The position numbers and the translations under genes were made by a program. 9,760 bases of DNA from Candidatus Woesearchaeota archaeon (GTDB taxonomy: Archaea; Nanobdellota; Nanobdellia; Woesearchaeales; GW2011-AR9). The notes beneath the pieces were generated by a model. That model did not search any database and was not told the DNA's origin. It was given only the letters and a program-made list of their open reading frames with translations. Numbering within the stretch: position 1 is the stretch's first letter; every line of letters begins with the position of its first letter. The stretch is taken from contig JACRPJ010000019.1 of the NCBI GenBank assembly GCA_016213985.1, positions 1 to 9,760 on the forward strand. Reading direction: 5' to 3'. This document shows, in pieces, positions 1 to 5,879 of the stretch.

Positions 1-16
1 CCCGCGCGGAAATTCT
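1..16. repeat. Left copy of 16-bp direct repeat (tRNA-Gln 3'-end fragment)
   Basis: CCCGCGCGGAAATTCT is identical to 683-698. In the right copy the bases are the 3' part of the tRNA-Gln gene on the minus strand: part of the acceptor strand, the T-stem 3' strand, nucleotide 60 and the last six bases of the T-loop intron. Past base 16 the two copies diverge, so only a tRNA 3' fragment lies here. The copy may be longer, because the window begins inside it. It looks like the distal attachment-site copy left by integration into a tRNA 3' end, but no integrase is visible. Confidence 0.75.
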
Positions 17-25
17 ACAGAAAGA

Positions 26-34
26 TTTAAATAT
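26..34 (+). promoter_or_regulatory. TATA box of the toxin-antitoxin operon
   Basis: TTTAAATAT is preceded by a purine-rich BRE-like stretch. Transcription would start near base 56. That start overlaps a 6-bp dyad, AATATA-ATGGA-TATATT (39-55), a plausible operator for autorepression by the antitoxin. The leader then carries a good Shine-Dalgarno sequence, AGGAGGA (74-80). Confidence 0.65.
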
Positions 35-90
35 AACCAATATAATGGATATATTTACTATAATCATTATGTTAGGAGGATTGATATGAT

Positions 91-282
91 ATGGCCACGA
101 CTATTGCGGTATCTACGGAGATTCGGGATCAAATAAAACAATTTGGAAACAAAGGGGAAACCTACGACGAGATACTGGCTAAATTACTCCATAACGCCAA
201 AGAAAGACAGCTGCAGGAATTATTGATGGACACGAGTAATTGCCTGACGATAGAAGAAGCTAGAAAGAAGCTGAAGCGGTAA
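91..282 (+). CDS. Antitoxin of a RelE-type toxin-antitoxin pair (COG1753/VapB-like)
   Basis: This 63-residue protein is probably the antitoxin that binds and neutralises the toxin encoded 2 nt downstream and represses their shared promoter. The N-terminus (TTIAVSTEIRDQI) looks like a ribbon strand followed by a helix. It is followed by the KGETYDEILAKLL segment, typical of small archaeal antitoxins of the COG1753/DUF217 kind. The C-terminal tail is charged and helical, as expected for a toxin-wrapping segment. The ATG at 91 follows the Shine-Dalgarno AGGAGGA by 10 nt; an ATG at 86 is in another frame. The pair lies between two copies of a tRNA-derived repeat, which suggests acquisition by transfer. 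Family assignment comes from reading the residues, without a profile search. Confidence 0.8.
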   Translation: MATTIAVSTEIRDQIKQFGNKGETYDEILAKLLHNAKERQLQELLMDTSNCLTIEEARKKLKR

Positions 283-284
283 GA

Positions 285-626
285 ATGGCCGAAATAGTAT
301 TCACTCAATTCTTCATTCAAGAACTCAAAAAAAAATTTAGCGAAGCCGAAGGCAATCAAATATTAGATTTACTGGAAACGCTAGAAGAAAATCCTCACAA
401 AGGAAAAGAAGTGGGGGTAGTGGGAAAGATCTTAATTAAAGAAATCAAATATGAAAAATATCGTTTTTACTTCATTACTGACGGATATAAATTAAAAGTG
501 CTTAAAGTTGAAGAACTTCGGGATTTACTAATTAAGGTTGTTCGAATGTCAGAGAAAAAAAATCAACAGAAAACGATTGAAGAAATTAAATACGTTTTAA
601 GAACTTTAGGAGAAGAAAGATTCTAA
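285..626 (+). CDS. RelE/ParE-superfamily toxin
   Basis: The 113-residue product resembles archaeal RelE-type toxins. RelE proteins are ribosome-dependent mRNA endonucleases; related ParE proteins inhibit gyrase. Two N-terminal helices (residues 8-35) are followed by a beta-sheet core: ILIKEIKYEKYRFYFITDG (49-67) and KLKVLKVEEL (69-78). The family-typical basic stretch KVVRMSEKKNQQKTIEEI (84-101) and a C-terminal helix follow. Basic and aromatic residues that could serve as the active site include K52, K55, Y56, R60 and Y62. The start lies 2 nt past the antitoxin stop, indicating translational coupling. The C-terminal extension (about 25 residues past the core) is a little longer than in compact RelE proteins. 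Whether it cleaves mRNA cannot be told from sequence. Confidence 0.82.
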   Translation: MAEIVFTQFFIQELKKKFSEAEGNQILDLLETLEENPHKGKEVGVVGKILIKEIKYEKYRFYFITDGYKLKVLKVEELRDLLIKVVRMSEKKNQQKTIEEIKYVLRTLGEERF

Positions 627-682
627 CCGCGAACTGGAAATTAGATTCTGATAAGAAAGCTACTTTCAAACATAAAATTAGC

Positions 683-698
683 CCCGCGCGGAAATTCT
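683..698. repeat. Right copy of 16-bp direct repeat inside tRNA-Gln
   Basis: Identical to 1-16. On the minus strand it runs from the last six bases of intron 2 (AGAATT) through T60 and the T-stem 3' strand into the acceptor stem. This copy belongs to the complete tRNA gene, and the toxin-antitoxin pair lies on the 3' side of the tRNA between the two copies. That geometry is what tRNA-targeting integration leaves behind. Confidence 0.8.
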
Positions 699-723
699 CA
701 AATTACGCGTGGGCGTAACTTGC
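693..723 (-). other. tRNA-Gln intron 2, T-loop position 59/60 (31 nt)
   Basis: The bulge-helix-bulge is almost ideal. The outer helix is the T stem CGCGG/CCGCG. The central helix is TTC/GAA plus a G-A pair. The bulges are AA^G and TT^T. The inner helix is 10 bp, CAAGTTACGC/GCGTAATTTG, with loop CCAC. Removal restores TTCGAAT. The last six intron bases are also present in the repeat copy at 11-16. Confidence 0.85.
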
Positions 724-744
724 TTCGAACCGCGGTCTTCAGGT

Positions 745-797
745 GACTCTCGCACGTTTCCGTGGGTTGATAAAGGGCTCGTTATGGACCTTTATGT
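745..797 (-). other. tRNA-Gln intron 1, canonical position 37/38 (53 nt)
   Basis: A bulge-helix-bulge motif supports this intron. The 4-bp central helix CTCT (tRNA 32-35) pairs with AGAG (750-747). The 3-nt bulges are GG^A and TC^A, and the anticodon stem is the outer helix. The intron body folds as ATAAAGG/CCTTTAT plus a CACG-GAAA-CGTG hairpin with a GNRA loop. The archaeal tRNA splicing endonuclease is the expected processing enzyme. Confidence 0.8.
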
Positions 798-825
798 CCA
801 GAGCCGGACATCCTAGTCCACTAGA

Positions 826-860
826 CAACGGGGCTGCTGAACCTGCGGTTCGCCCCGTTG
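826..860. repeat. Inverted repeat overlapping the tRNA-Gln 5' end and its promoter
   Basis: CAACGGGGC (826-834) and GCCCCGTTG (852-860) form a perfect 9-bp inverted repeat, and GAACC-TGC-GGTTC lies nested inside it. One arm is the 5' end of tRNA-Gln; the other lies between the TATA box and the transcription start and should not be in the transcript. It may form a cruciform or reflect a local inverted duplication. Confidence 0.7.
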
Positions 861-870
861 TTTATAAAAA
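861..870 (-). promoter_or_regulatory. TATA box of tRNA-Gln
   Basis: TTTTTATAAA on the minus strand is centred about 30 nt upstream of the tRNA 5' end. That predicts a leader of about 4 nt, the same spacing as at the tRNA-Ser gene. Confidence 0.7.
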
Positions 871-1085
871 TTTCTTAAAATAATAGCTTCGGTGGTGTTA
901 TATAATTTCGTGGGGGAGTTTTGGTTCTTTTTTGAGAAAGAAGATAGTTTAGGGTGAGTGTTGGGTGGGAAGATAAGAGATTTATAAATAAAATCCCTCA
1001 TCAATTCAGCTCAAAATGAAAAAATAACTTATCCTCACTTTAAAGAAATCATTTGAAAACACCTAAATTGTAGTCACCAGGACCA
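871..1085. other. Intergenic region without a recognisable gene
   Basis: There is no convincing coding frame here. The plus strand is G/T-rich from about 890 to 975. TATA-like strings occur at 898-906 (TTATATAAT) and 979-987 (ATTTATAAA), and a weak hairpin TTCTTT/AAAGAA lies at about 926-943. An untranslated RNA is possible but nothing beyond the TATA-like string supports it. The rest is A/T-rich spacer leading into the promoter of the next operon. Confidence 0.5.
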
Positions 1086-1143
1086 AAAGATATATAAACT
1101 AAAATAAATATCTCTTAACTATGGTAAAGATATATAAACTAAA
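1086..1143 (+). promoter_or_regulatory. TATA promoter inside an 18-nt direct repeat spanning the MNT start
   Basis: AAAGATATATAAACTAAA occurs at 1086-1103 and again, unchanged, at 1126-1143, exactly 40 nt apart. The first copy holds the TATA box (TATATAAA, 1091-1098), which places transcription start at the ATG at 1121, so the mRNA is leaderless. The second copy encodes KIYKLK. The spacing is close to four helical turns, so the repeats could be operator sites for the winged-helix domain of the encoded protein (inference). Confidence 0.65.
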
Positions 1144-1669
1144 GTTAACTAATCTTCAGCAGGAGATTTTAAAGCTTTTATTTGTAAAAGCAGGAATATC
1201 ATTAAACCAAAGGCAGATAGCAAATTTCTTAGAAGTTACACAACCAGCGGTAATGAAAGCACTCCCCTATTTAGAAAAAGAGAACTTACTCAAAATACAG
1301 CAGGACAAAGAAACAAAAAGGTGGTCTATTGGGTTAAATAGAGATCACCATAAAGTAATGCAGCTTAAAAGAGCAGACAACTTAAAACAGATTTACGAGT
1401 CAGGACTAGCAGATTTTCTGGAAAAAGAGTTTGCCGGAGCAACGATAATCTTATTCGGAAGCTATTCCAGAGGGGAGGATATCATCAATTCCGACATAGA
1501 TATTGCCGTGGTTGGCAGGAAAGATAAACTAATTGATGTAGCAAAATATGAACAACTGCTGGAGAGAAAAATAAACCTGAATTGTTATGATTCATTCAAG
1601 AACATTCATAAACGTTTGAAAGAAAATTTGTGCAACGGGATTATACTTATCGGCGGGGTTGAGCTATGA
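1121..1669 (+). CDS. Winged-helix / minimal nucleotidyltransferase (MNT) fusion, MntA-like
   Basis: Residues 8-75 form a winged helix-turn-helix DNA-binding domain: NQRQIANFLEVTQPAVMKALPYLEKENLL followed by a wing with KRWSIGL. Residues 105-180 are a minimal nucleotidyltransferase with the GSx10DxD signature (G113, S114, D125, D127). MNT proteins of this type are encoded beside HEPN proteins. In characterised MntA-HepT pairs the MNT adds AMP to the HEPN toxin and inactivates it. The third metal-binding Asp is not obvious; the expected strand reads INLNCY with Asn. The fused DNA-binding domain suggests the protein also represses its own promoter. The ATG at 1121 is leaderless, 26 nt past the TATA box. 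The stop overlaps the next start (ATGA). Confidence 0.83.
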   Translation: MVKIYKLKLTNLQQEILKLLFVKAGISLNQRQIANFLEVTQPAVMKALPYLEKENLLKIQQDKETKRWSIGLNRDHHKVMQLKRADNLKQIYESGLADFLEKEFAGATIILFGSYSRGEDIINSDIDIAVVGRKDKLIDVAKYEQLLERKINLNCYDSFKNIHKRLKENLCNGIILIGGVEL

Positions 1670-2109
1670 AAGGAATAAGAAAATTTGATGAATTTATAAA
1701 AGAAAATATTGTCAGAAAACAGAGTGTAGACAAATCTAGGGCAGAATTTCTGATTAAAGAATCTGAAAACAGCTATAATAATTTATTAGAAAAAATACAA
1801 AAGCTCAAATTAAATGATAATAATGCCAATGATTTCATAAAATCATGCTATGACATATTAATGGAACTGATCAGGGCAAAAATGCTTTTAGAAGGGTATA
1901 ATGCTTCTGGCTTTGGAGCTCATGAAGCAGAAGTCTCTTTCATGAGGATTCTTAGTTTTGATGAAAGAGATGTGCAATTCGCTGATCAAATGCGATTTTT
2001 CAGGAACGGGATGATTTACTATGGGACTATCTTAGATAAAATATATGCGGAAAAAGTCGTAGAATTCACCAAAAGAATTTATCCAAAACTAAAAGAAATG
2101 GTTAAATAA
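1666..2109 (+). CDS. HEPN-domain protein paired with the MNT, catalytic His replaced
   Basis: This 147-residue all-helical protein has the features of an archaeal HEPN domain: SRAEFLIKESENSYNNL near the N-terminus, SCYDILMELIRAKMLLEGYNASGFGAHEAEV in the middle and FRNGMIYYG near the end. HEPN ribonucleases use an R-x4-6-H motif. Here R113 is followed by NGMI and then Y118, so the His is a Tyr. RNase activity is therefore doubtful; the protein may be a binding partner, or the Tyr may be a modification site. It overlaps the MNT gene by 4 nt (ATGA), so the two are co-translated. Pairing with an MNT makes a toxin-antitoxin or defence-type module the leading reading, which the missing His weakens. 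Confidence 0.78.
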   Translation: MKGIRKFDEFIKENIVRKQSVDKSRAEFLIKESENSYNNLLEKIQKLKLNDNNANDFIKSCYDILMELIRAKMLLEGYNASGFGAHEAEVSFMRILSFDERDVQFADQMRFFRNGMIYYGTILDKIYAEKVVEFTKRIYPKLKEMVK

Positions 2110-2125
2110 AAATGCCCTACAAATT

Positions 2126-2398
2126 TAGCCCAAAAGGGCAAAAGAAGGTGGCTACAAAATGTAGTTACAAGAAATTTCGGGTATAAAGCCTCGGGCTTCA
2201 GCCCGAAATTTCTGTTCAAGAAAGCTTTTCGCTTTCTGAACAGGAAATTGGAAATTTCCTTGTTCCGAAAACTCGCCAAGGTAAGCCAGAAGCGTAAAGC
2301 CACGGACTTTAGTCCGTGGATACAAGAAAGCATAGCTTTCTGTACAGAAATGAAATCGTTAGTTTCATTTCTTGTAGCTTCGAGCAGGCGAGTTTTCG
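2126..2398. repeat. Hairpin cluster: two diverged copies of a three-hairpin unit upstream of fttA
   Basis: There is no convincing gene in 2110-2438; it is packed with inverted repeats. Small hairpins lie at 2128-2139 (GCCC-AAAA-GGGC) and 2152-2164 (CTACA-AAA-TGTAG). Unit A: 2191-2206 (TCGGGCT/AGCCCGA, overlapping an 11-bp stem 2171-2181/2202-2212), 2212-2243 (13 bp with one bulged A) and 2243-2259. Unit B: 2300-2319 (CCACGGACT/AGTCCGTGG), 2321-2344 (10 bp, same bulged A) and 2346-2372. Unit B is enclosed by a 12-bp inverted repeat, 2266-2277/2387-2398. Each first hairpin follows TAAAGCC and has a CTT-AG apex. This recalls the palindromic ends of IS200/IS605-type elements, so a palindrome-associated mobile remnant is possible (inference). 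Confidence 0.75.
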
Positions 2399-2424
2399 TT
2401 ACCCTAAGTTTTAACTCATTTGCA

Positions 2425-2430
2425 AGAGGT
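2425..2430 (+). promoter_or_regulatory. Ribosome binding site of fttA
   Basis: AGAGGT ends 8 nt before the ATG at 2439 and fixes that start. Unlike most promoter-proximal genes here, this gene shows a Shine-Dalgarno rather than a TATA box at the leaderless distance. That implies a transcribed leader of unknown length. A TATAAA at 2182-2187 could give one of about 230 nt, though it may simply be part of the hairpin unit. Confidence 0.6.
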
Positions 2431-2438
2431 TTACGATT

Positions 2439-4328
2439 ATGGCAGATATACTAAAAGAAATAATAAAGATTTTGCCGGAAGATAAAATTTCTGATGCAGC
2501 ATTTGAGGGGGCTAACATTGTCCTGTACACCAAAGACAAGAACTATTTCTTAGACAATAACGGAACGGTCAAAGCAGCGGTGCAGCAGTTTAAGAAGAGA
2601 ATCGAACTGCGTCCGGATCCCTTGTTATGCTTAGAACTAGAAAAAGCAGAAAAAGAGATTAAGAAAATCATTCCCGAAGAAGCAGGGATACAAGAACTTA
2701 TTTTTGATCCTCCACGTTCTTTGGTGTACATTCACGCTGACAAGCCCGGCTTAGTGATCGGAAAAGAGGGGGAACTATTAAGAGACATACGGACCAAAAT
2801 CCTGTGGGTACCACTAATTAAAAGAATCCCTCCCATCCGTTCTAAGCTGATAGAAAGCATCCGTTCGGTTTTGTACGAAAATGCTGATTATCGTAAAAAG
2901 TTCTTAGATAAAACTGGACATCGCGTTTATGACGGCTGGCTCAGGGAGAAAAAACACGAATGGGTAAGGGTATCATTCTTGGGAGCAGCACGCCAAGTAG
3001 GAAGGAGCTGCCTGTTGCTGCAGACTCCTGAGTCAAGGATATTATTGGATTGTGGTATAGATGCCAGCGAAGAAGGACCAGAGAGTTATCCCTATTTAGA
3101 CGCCCCCGAGCTGAATATTAGTGAGTTAGATGCCGTGATTATATCTCATTCCCACCTAGATCATTGTGGACTCGTTCCTTATTTATTCAAGTTTGGGTAT
3201 AAAGGTCCGGTGTATTGTACCGAACCAACCAGAGATGTAATGGCACTGTTGCAATTAGATATGATCAAAATTCAGCGTAATGAAGGAAAAGATCCCATTT
3301 ATGATACTGAAGAAATCCGGAACACGGTGCTGCATACCATCTGCTTGGATTACGATGAGGTTAATGATATTACCCCCGATGTACGCCTGACTTTCTACAA
3401 TGCCGGGCATGTATTAGGCAGCTCTGTCATTCATCTAAATATTGGAAACGGGCTGCATAATCTAGTTTATACTGGAGATTTGAAATATGCCCGCACGAAT
3501 GTATTAGAGCCGGCCAACACCCAATTCCCGCGTGTTGAAACTCTGATGATAGAATCAACTTATGGTGGAAAAGAGAATATCATGTCCGAGCAGGAAGCCG
3601 ATGACTATATGATTGACGTTGTTAAAAAAACCTTCGAGCGCGGAGGTAAAGTGCTGATGCCGGTTCTCGGATCAGGAAGAGCACAGGAAGTAATGATCAT
3701 TGTAGAGAGGCTGATGCGAGAAGGAAATATTCCCCAGGCCCCCGTTTATCTTGATGGCTTGCTGTGGGATGTAACTGCAATCCACACTGCCTATCCAGAA
3801 TACCTTAATAGAAACATACGACAGCAGATATTTCACAAAGAGAATAATCCATTCATGTCTAGGATATTCAAAAGAATAGGCTCGCCTAAAGAACGTAAGC
3901 AGGTTATGCTGGAGGAAGGACCTTGTTTAATTTTAGCAACCTCGGGTATGCTCACTGGTGGACCTAGTGTAGAATACCTTAAAGGATTGGCCGAGGGAAG
4001 CAAACATTCTTTGATCTTCTCCTGCTACCAGCCCCCGGGAAGCTTGGGGTACAGGGTTAAAAATGGTGAGACAGATATCATGTTCAGAGAGAATGGAAAA
4101 CAACAGTTGCTAAGCATAAAAATGGACGTGCACAAAGTAGAAATCACCAACCACAGTGACAGAAAACAGCTGATGAACTTTGTAAGAAGATGTAATCCAC
4201 AGCCGAGAAAAGTGGTTGTGCTACATGGAGAATCATCTAGATGCCTGGATTTGGCCAGTTCAATCCACAAGCAGTATAGAATCGAAACTGTTGCTCCCAA
4301 GAATTTGGAAGTAGTAAGGATAAGATAG
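2439..4328 (+). CDS. fttA: aCPSF1/FttA, KH-domain beta-CASP ribonuclease and transcription termination factor
   Basis: This is the archaeal CPSF73 homologue. It cleaves nascent RNA 3' ends and releases RNA polymerase, a general termination factor in archaea. Length (629 residues) is normal. The N-terminal KH region (about 1-150) contains GKEG (108-111) as its GxxG loop. The metallo-beta-lactamase core follows, with HSHLDH (237-242) and GHVLGS (H324), and TGD (345-347) adds D347. The beta-CASP part has motif A in IESTYGG (E372), motif B at H572 and motif C in VVLHGE (H596). All metal ligands look intact, so the enzyme should be active as a dimer. The gene ends 36 nt before a convergent gene, and a T-rich stretch (4335-4344) follows the stop. 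The hairpin cluster just upstream is noteworthy for an RNA-processing enzyme that could act on its own leader (speculative). Confidence 0.96.
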   Translation: MADILKEIIKILPEDKISDAAFEGANIVLYTKDKNYFLDNNGTVKAAVQQFKKRIELRPDPLLCLELEKAEKEIKKIIPEEAGIQELIFDPPRSLVYIHADKPGLVIGKEGELLRDIRTKILWVPLIKRIPPIRSKLIESIRSVLYENADYRKKFLDKTGHRVYDGWLREKKHEWVRVSFLGAARQVGRSCLLLQTPESRILLDCGIDASEEGPESYPYLDAPELNISELDAVIISHSHLDHCGLVPYLFKFGYKGPVYCTEPTRDVMALLQLDMIKIQRNEGKDPIYDTEEIRNTVLHTICLDYDEVNDITPDVRLTFYNAGHVLGSSVIHLNIGNGLHNLVYTGDLKYARTNVLEPANTQFPRVETLMIESTYGGKENIMSEQEADDYMIDVVKKTFERGGKVLMPVLGSGRAQEVMIIVERLMREGNIPQAPVYLDGLLWDVTAIHTAYPEYLNRNIRQQIFHKENNPFMSRIFKRIGSPKERKQVMLEEGPCLILATSGMLTGGPSVEYLKGLAEGSKHSLIFSCYQPPGSLGYRVKNGETDIMFRENGKQQLLSIKMDVHKVEITNHSDRKQLMNFVRRCNPQPRKVVVLHGESSRCLDLASSIHKQYRIETVAPKNLEVVRIR

Positions 4329-4364
4329 ATGGTATAATTTTCTCTTAATAGGAATTATTAAATT

Positions 4365-5858
4365 CTAATCCTTAGCTTTTAGACTCAAATCCAGGGCTTT
4401 ATATTTTTCCACCAATAAACGCAGCTGATTAGCATCTTCTGCACACACTTCATAAATATGATCGATGGTTAAAGTAAAAGCCAATTTGGGAGCATAAGGG
4501 TGAGTGAGCACTTTGCTGGTCTGACCTTCTTTGAGGGTAATAACCTCTCTGATCAAGGTTTTGCTCAATTTCTTCTTAACAACCTCGATTGGAACTACGG
4601 CCGACTCTTCGATGCAATGGTCCGGCGCACTTAAGATGGTCCAATCCAATGCTCCTGCTGCAGTATAGCTGCTTTCTTTTGGCTTAATAGTATAACTTTC
4701 CCCGTCACTGGTCAGGACATCGAGATTATAAAAGTTACAGACCTTAGCACAGGAATCTCGAGCCGGATTTGTATTATAGATAGAACTCAGCGGAGAGCAG
4801 AGCCCATTGATGCACAGGTTTGATCCACACTGACGACTATCACGGCATTTCTTAGCTTCTAGCATAGAAGTCTTATTTGCCAGCTTTTGGATTAATGCTG
4901 TTTCCTTCTCCAAGTTATCACATACATTATTATTGTTCACGTCTAAACAACAACCATTCTGCTCTGGATTAAGCAGGTGCGGAGGAGTGCATTCTACTGA
5001 ATAAGTAACTTCTCCGGAAGTAGCGTTGGTCGTGCCACCAATCAGCTTCTGAAAATAAATGGCTTGGCCTAAAGTTCCGCTAAGGAACAGTATAACTGTA
5101 ATCACCAGAACAACGCTAAACACTCCTATGGCAATTAGTTTGTTTCTGTCTGCTAACCCGGCCGACGCGGAAGGCACGCTCCTTTGCAAATACTTGGCGT
5201 AATTGTGGCGGAGGGTTTCCCTATAAGCCCATTCGATCTCTTCATCAGGCCACCCGGAACGGCTCAGTCCTTCTTTTATCTGAGCATACTTTTTTCCTTC
5301 TCTTATCTTTTGGGTGATATGATTATGAAGGTCTCGCGGCACGGAACGGGCGGTAGGAGAGGGCTTAAATAGATACAGAAGCTTATCTTTAAAATAGTAC
5401 CCTATGCTCACTATAATCGCGACCCCCAATAGTACCCATAGCAGATAGGTAAAGAATCCCGTTCCAGATTTCTCCTCCAGATCCTGTTGAAGGATATCAA
5501 CCTGAGCAGTAGCATTTTTAATGTCCTGCTGCAGACTAGCTAAACCAGTATTAAAAGTGTGTAGATCCTCCGGTTTAATTTCGTCCAATCTAGATGACAA
5601 AGATTGAAGGTTACTGAAGAGGTCTTCTAACTTCTGGTTGATGTCTATATCATTAGTTTCCAAAGCATTTACCCGTTCTTTCAGTTCCTTAAAACCCTCT
5701 TGAACAGCATTAATCTGCAATTGTAAGCTGGTTAGGGGATCCCCGGAAGCAGTTGCCGCTCCTGTGCTTAATACTCTCACTTCGCTCTTAACCACAATAA
5801 GAGTAACTAGAGCTGCAACTAATACGAACAAAACTAAGTAAAATGGTAATTTTCTCAT
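4365..5858 (-). CDS. Three-TM protein with coiled coil and Cys-rich, probably exported C-terminal half
   Basis: I do not recognise a characterised family. The 497 residues comprise a TM or signal anchor (5-23), a coiled coil (about 42-130), TM2 (135-156), a short helical domain (176-213, with SGWPDEEIEWAY), TM3 (241-260) and a C-terminal domain. All 12 cysteines lie between residues 290 and 472 and none lies before. This argues for an oxidised, extracytoplasmic C-terminus with disulfides and places the 176-240 segment inside. Within it, D306-x-N-x-N-x-x-x-D314-x-x-E317 fits an EF-hand-type calcium loop, and a Cys cluster follows (C338, C344, C349, C354). A Shine-Dalgarno GAGG (5866-5863) lies 4 nt before the ATG. 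A TATA box at 5892-5899 gives this gene its own promoter 21 bp after the upstream gene. A cell-surface or envelope role is inferred. Confidence 0.8.
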   Translation of the reverse strand: MRKLPFYLVLFVLVAALVTLIVVKSEVRVLSTGAATASGDPLTSLQLQINAVQEGFKELKERVNALETNDIDINQKLEDLFSNLQSLSSRLDEIKPEDLHTFNTGLASLQQDIKNATAQVDILQQDLEEKSGTGFFTYLLWVLLGVAIIVSIGYYFKDKLLYLFKPSPTARSVPRDLHNHITQKIREGKKYAQIKEGLSRSGWPDEEIEWAYRETLRHNYAKYLQRSVPSASAGLADRNKLIAIGVFSVVLVITVILFLSGTLGQAIYFQKLIGGTTNATSGEVTYSVECTPPHLLNPEQNGCCLDVNNNNVCDNLEKETALIQKLANKTSMLEAKKCRDSRQCGSNLCINGLCSPLSSIYNTNPARDSCAKVCNFYNLDVLTSDGESYTIKPKESSYTAAGALDWTILSAPDHCIEESAVVPIEVVKKKLSKTLIREVITLKEGQTSKVLTHPYAPKLAFTLTIDHIYEVCAEDANQLRLLVEKYKALDLSLKAKD

Positions 5859-5879
5859 CTTTCCTCTTTTGGAATAAGA

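Larger units (their letters stand above)
679..835 (-). tRNA. tRNA-Gln (anticodon CUG), two introns
   Basis: Read 5' to 3' from 835, the acceptor AGCCCCG pairs with CGGGGCT (686-680), with discriminator A at 679; this is a typical archaeal tRNA-Gln acceptor. The D arm is GTCT-AGTGGACTA-GGAT. The anticodon stem is TCCGG (808-804) with CCTGA (743-739), which has one C-T mismatch. The loop CTCTGG^A holds anticodon CTG at 801-799. The T arm is CGCGG-TTCGAA^T-CCGCG, giving the canonical loop TTCGAAT only after an intron is removed. Mature length is 73 nt including the discriminator. CCA is not encoded. A TATA box lies upstream (861-870). The single stem mismatch and the short 4-nt variable loop are the weak points. 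Confidence 0.88.

Noticed and set aside
826..865. The strong hairpin read as a plus-strand terminator.
   Set aside because: There is no plus-strand gene immediately upstream to terminate (tRNA-Gln is on the minus strand), and the T-rich part after the stem is the minus-strand TATA box.
813..1004. A 63-codon open frame on the minus strand.
   Set aside because: It runs into the 5' exon of tRNA-Gln and through its promoter, has low-complexity composition and no recognisable domain.
2126..2398. The repeats read as a CRISPR array.
   Set aside because: There are only two diverged units with internal palindromes, no identical repeats with unique spacers, and no cas genes.
2079..2454. Open frames on both strands through the hairpin cluster.
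   Set aside because: The sequence is dominated by inverted repeats, which give rise to such frames; the translations look random and there is no proper ribosome binding site.
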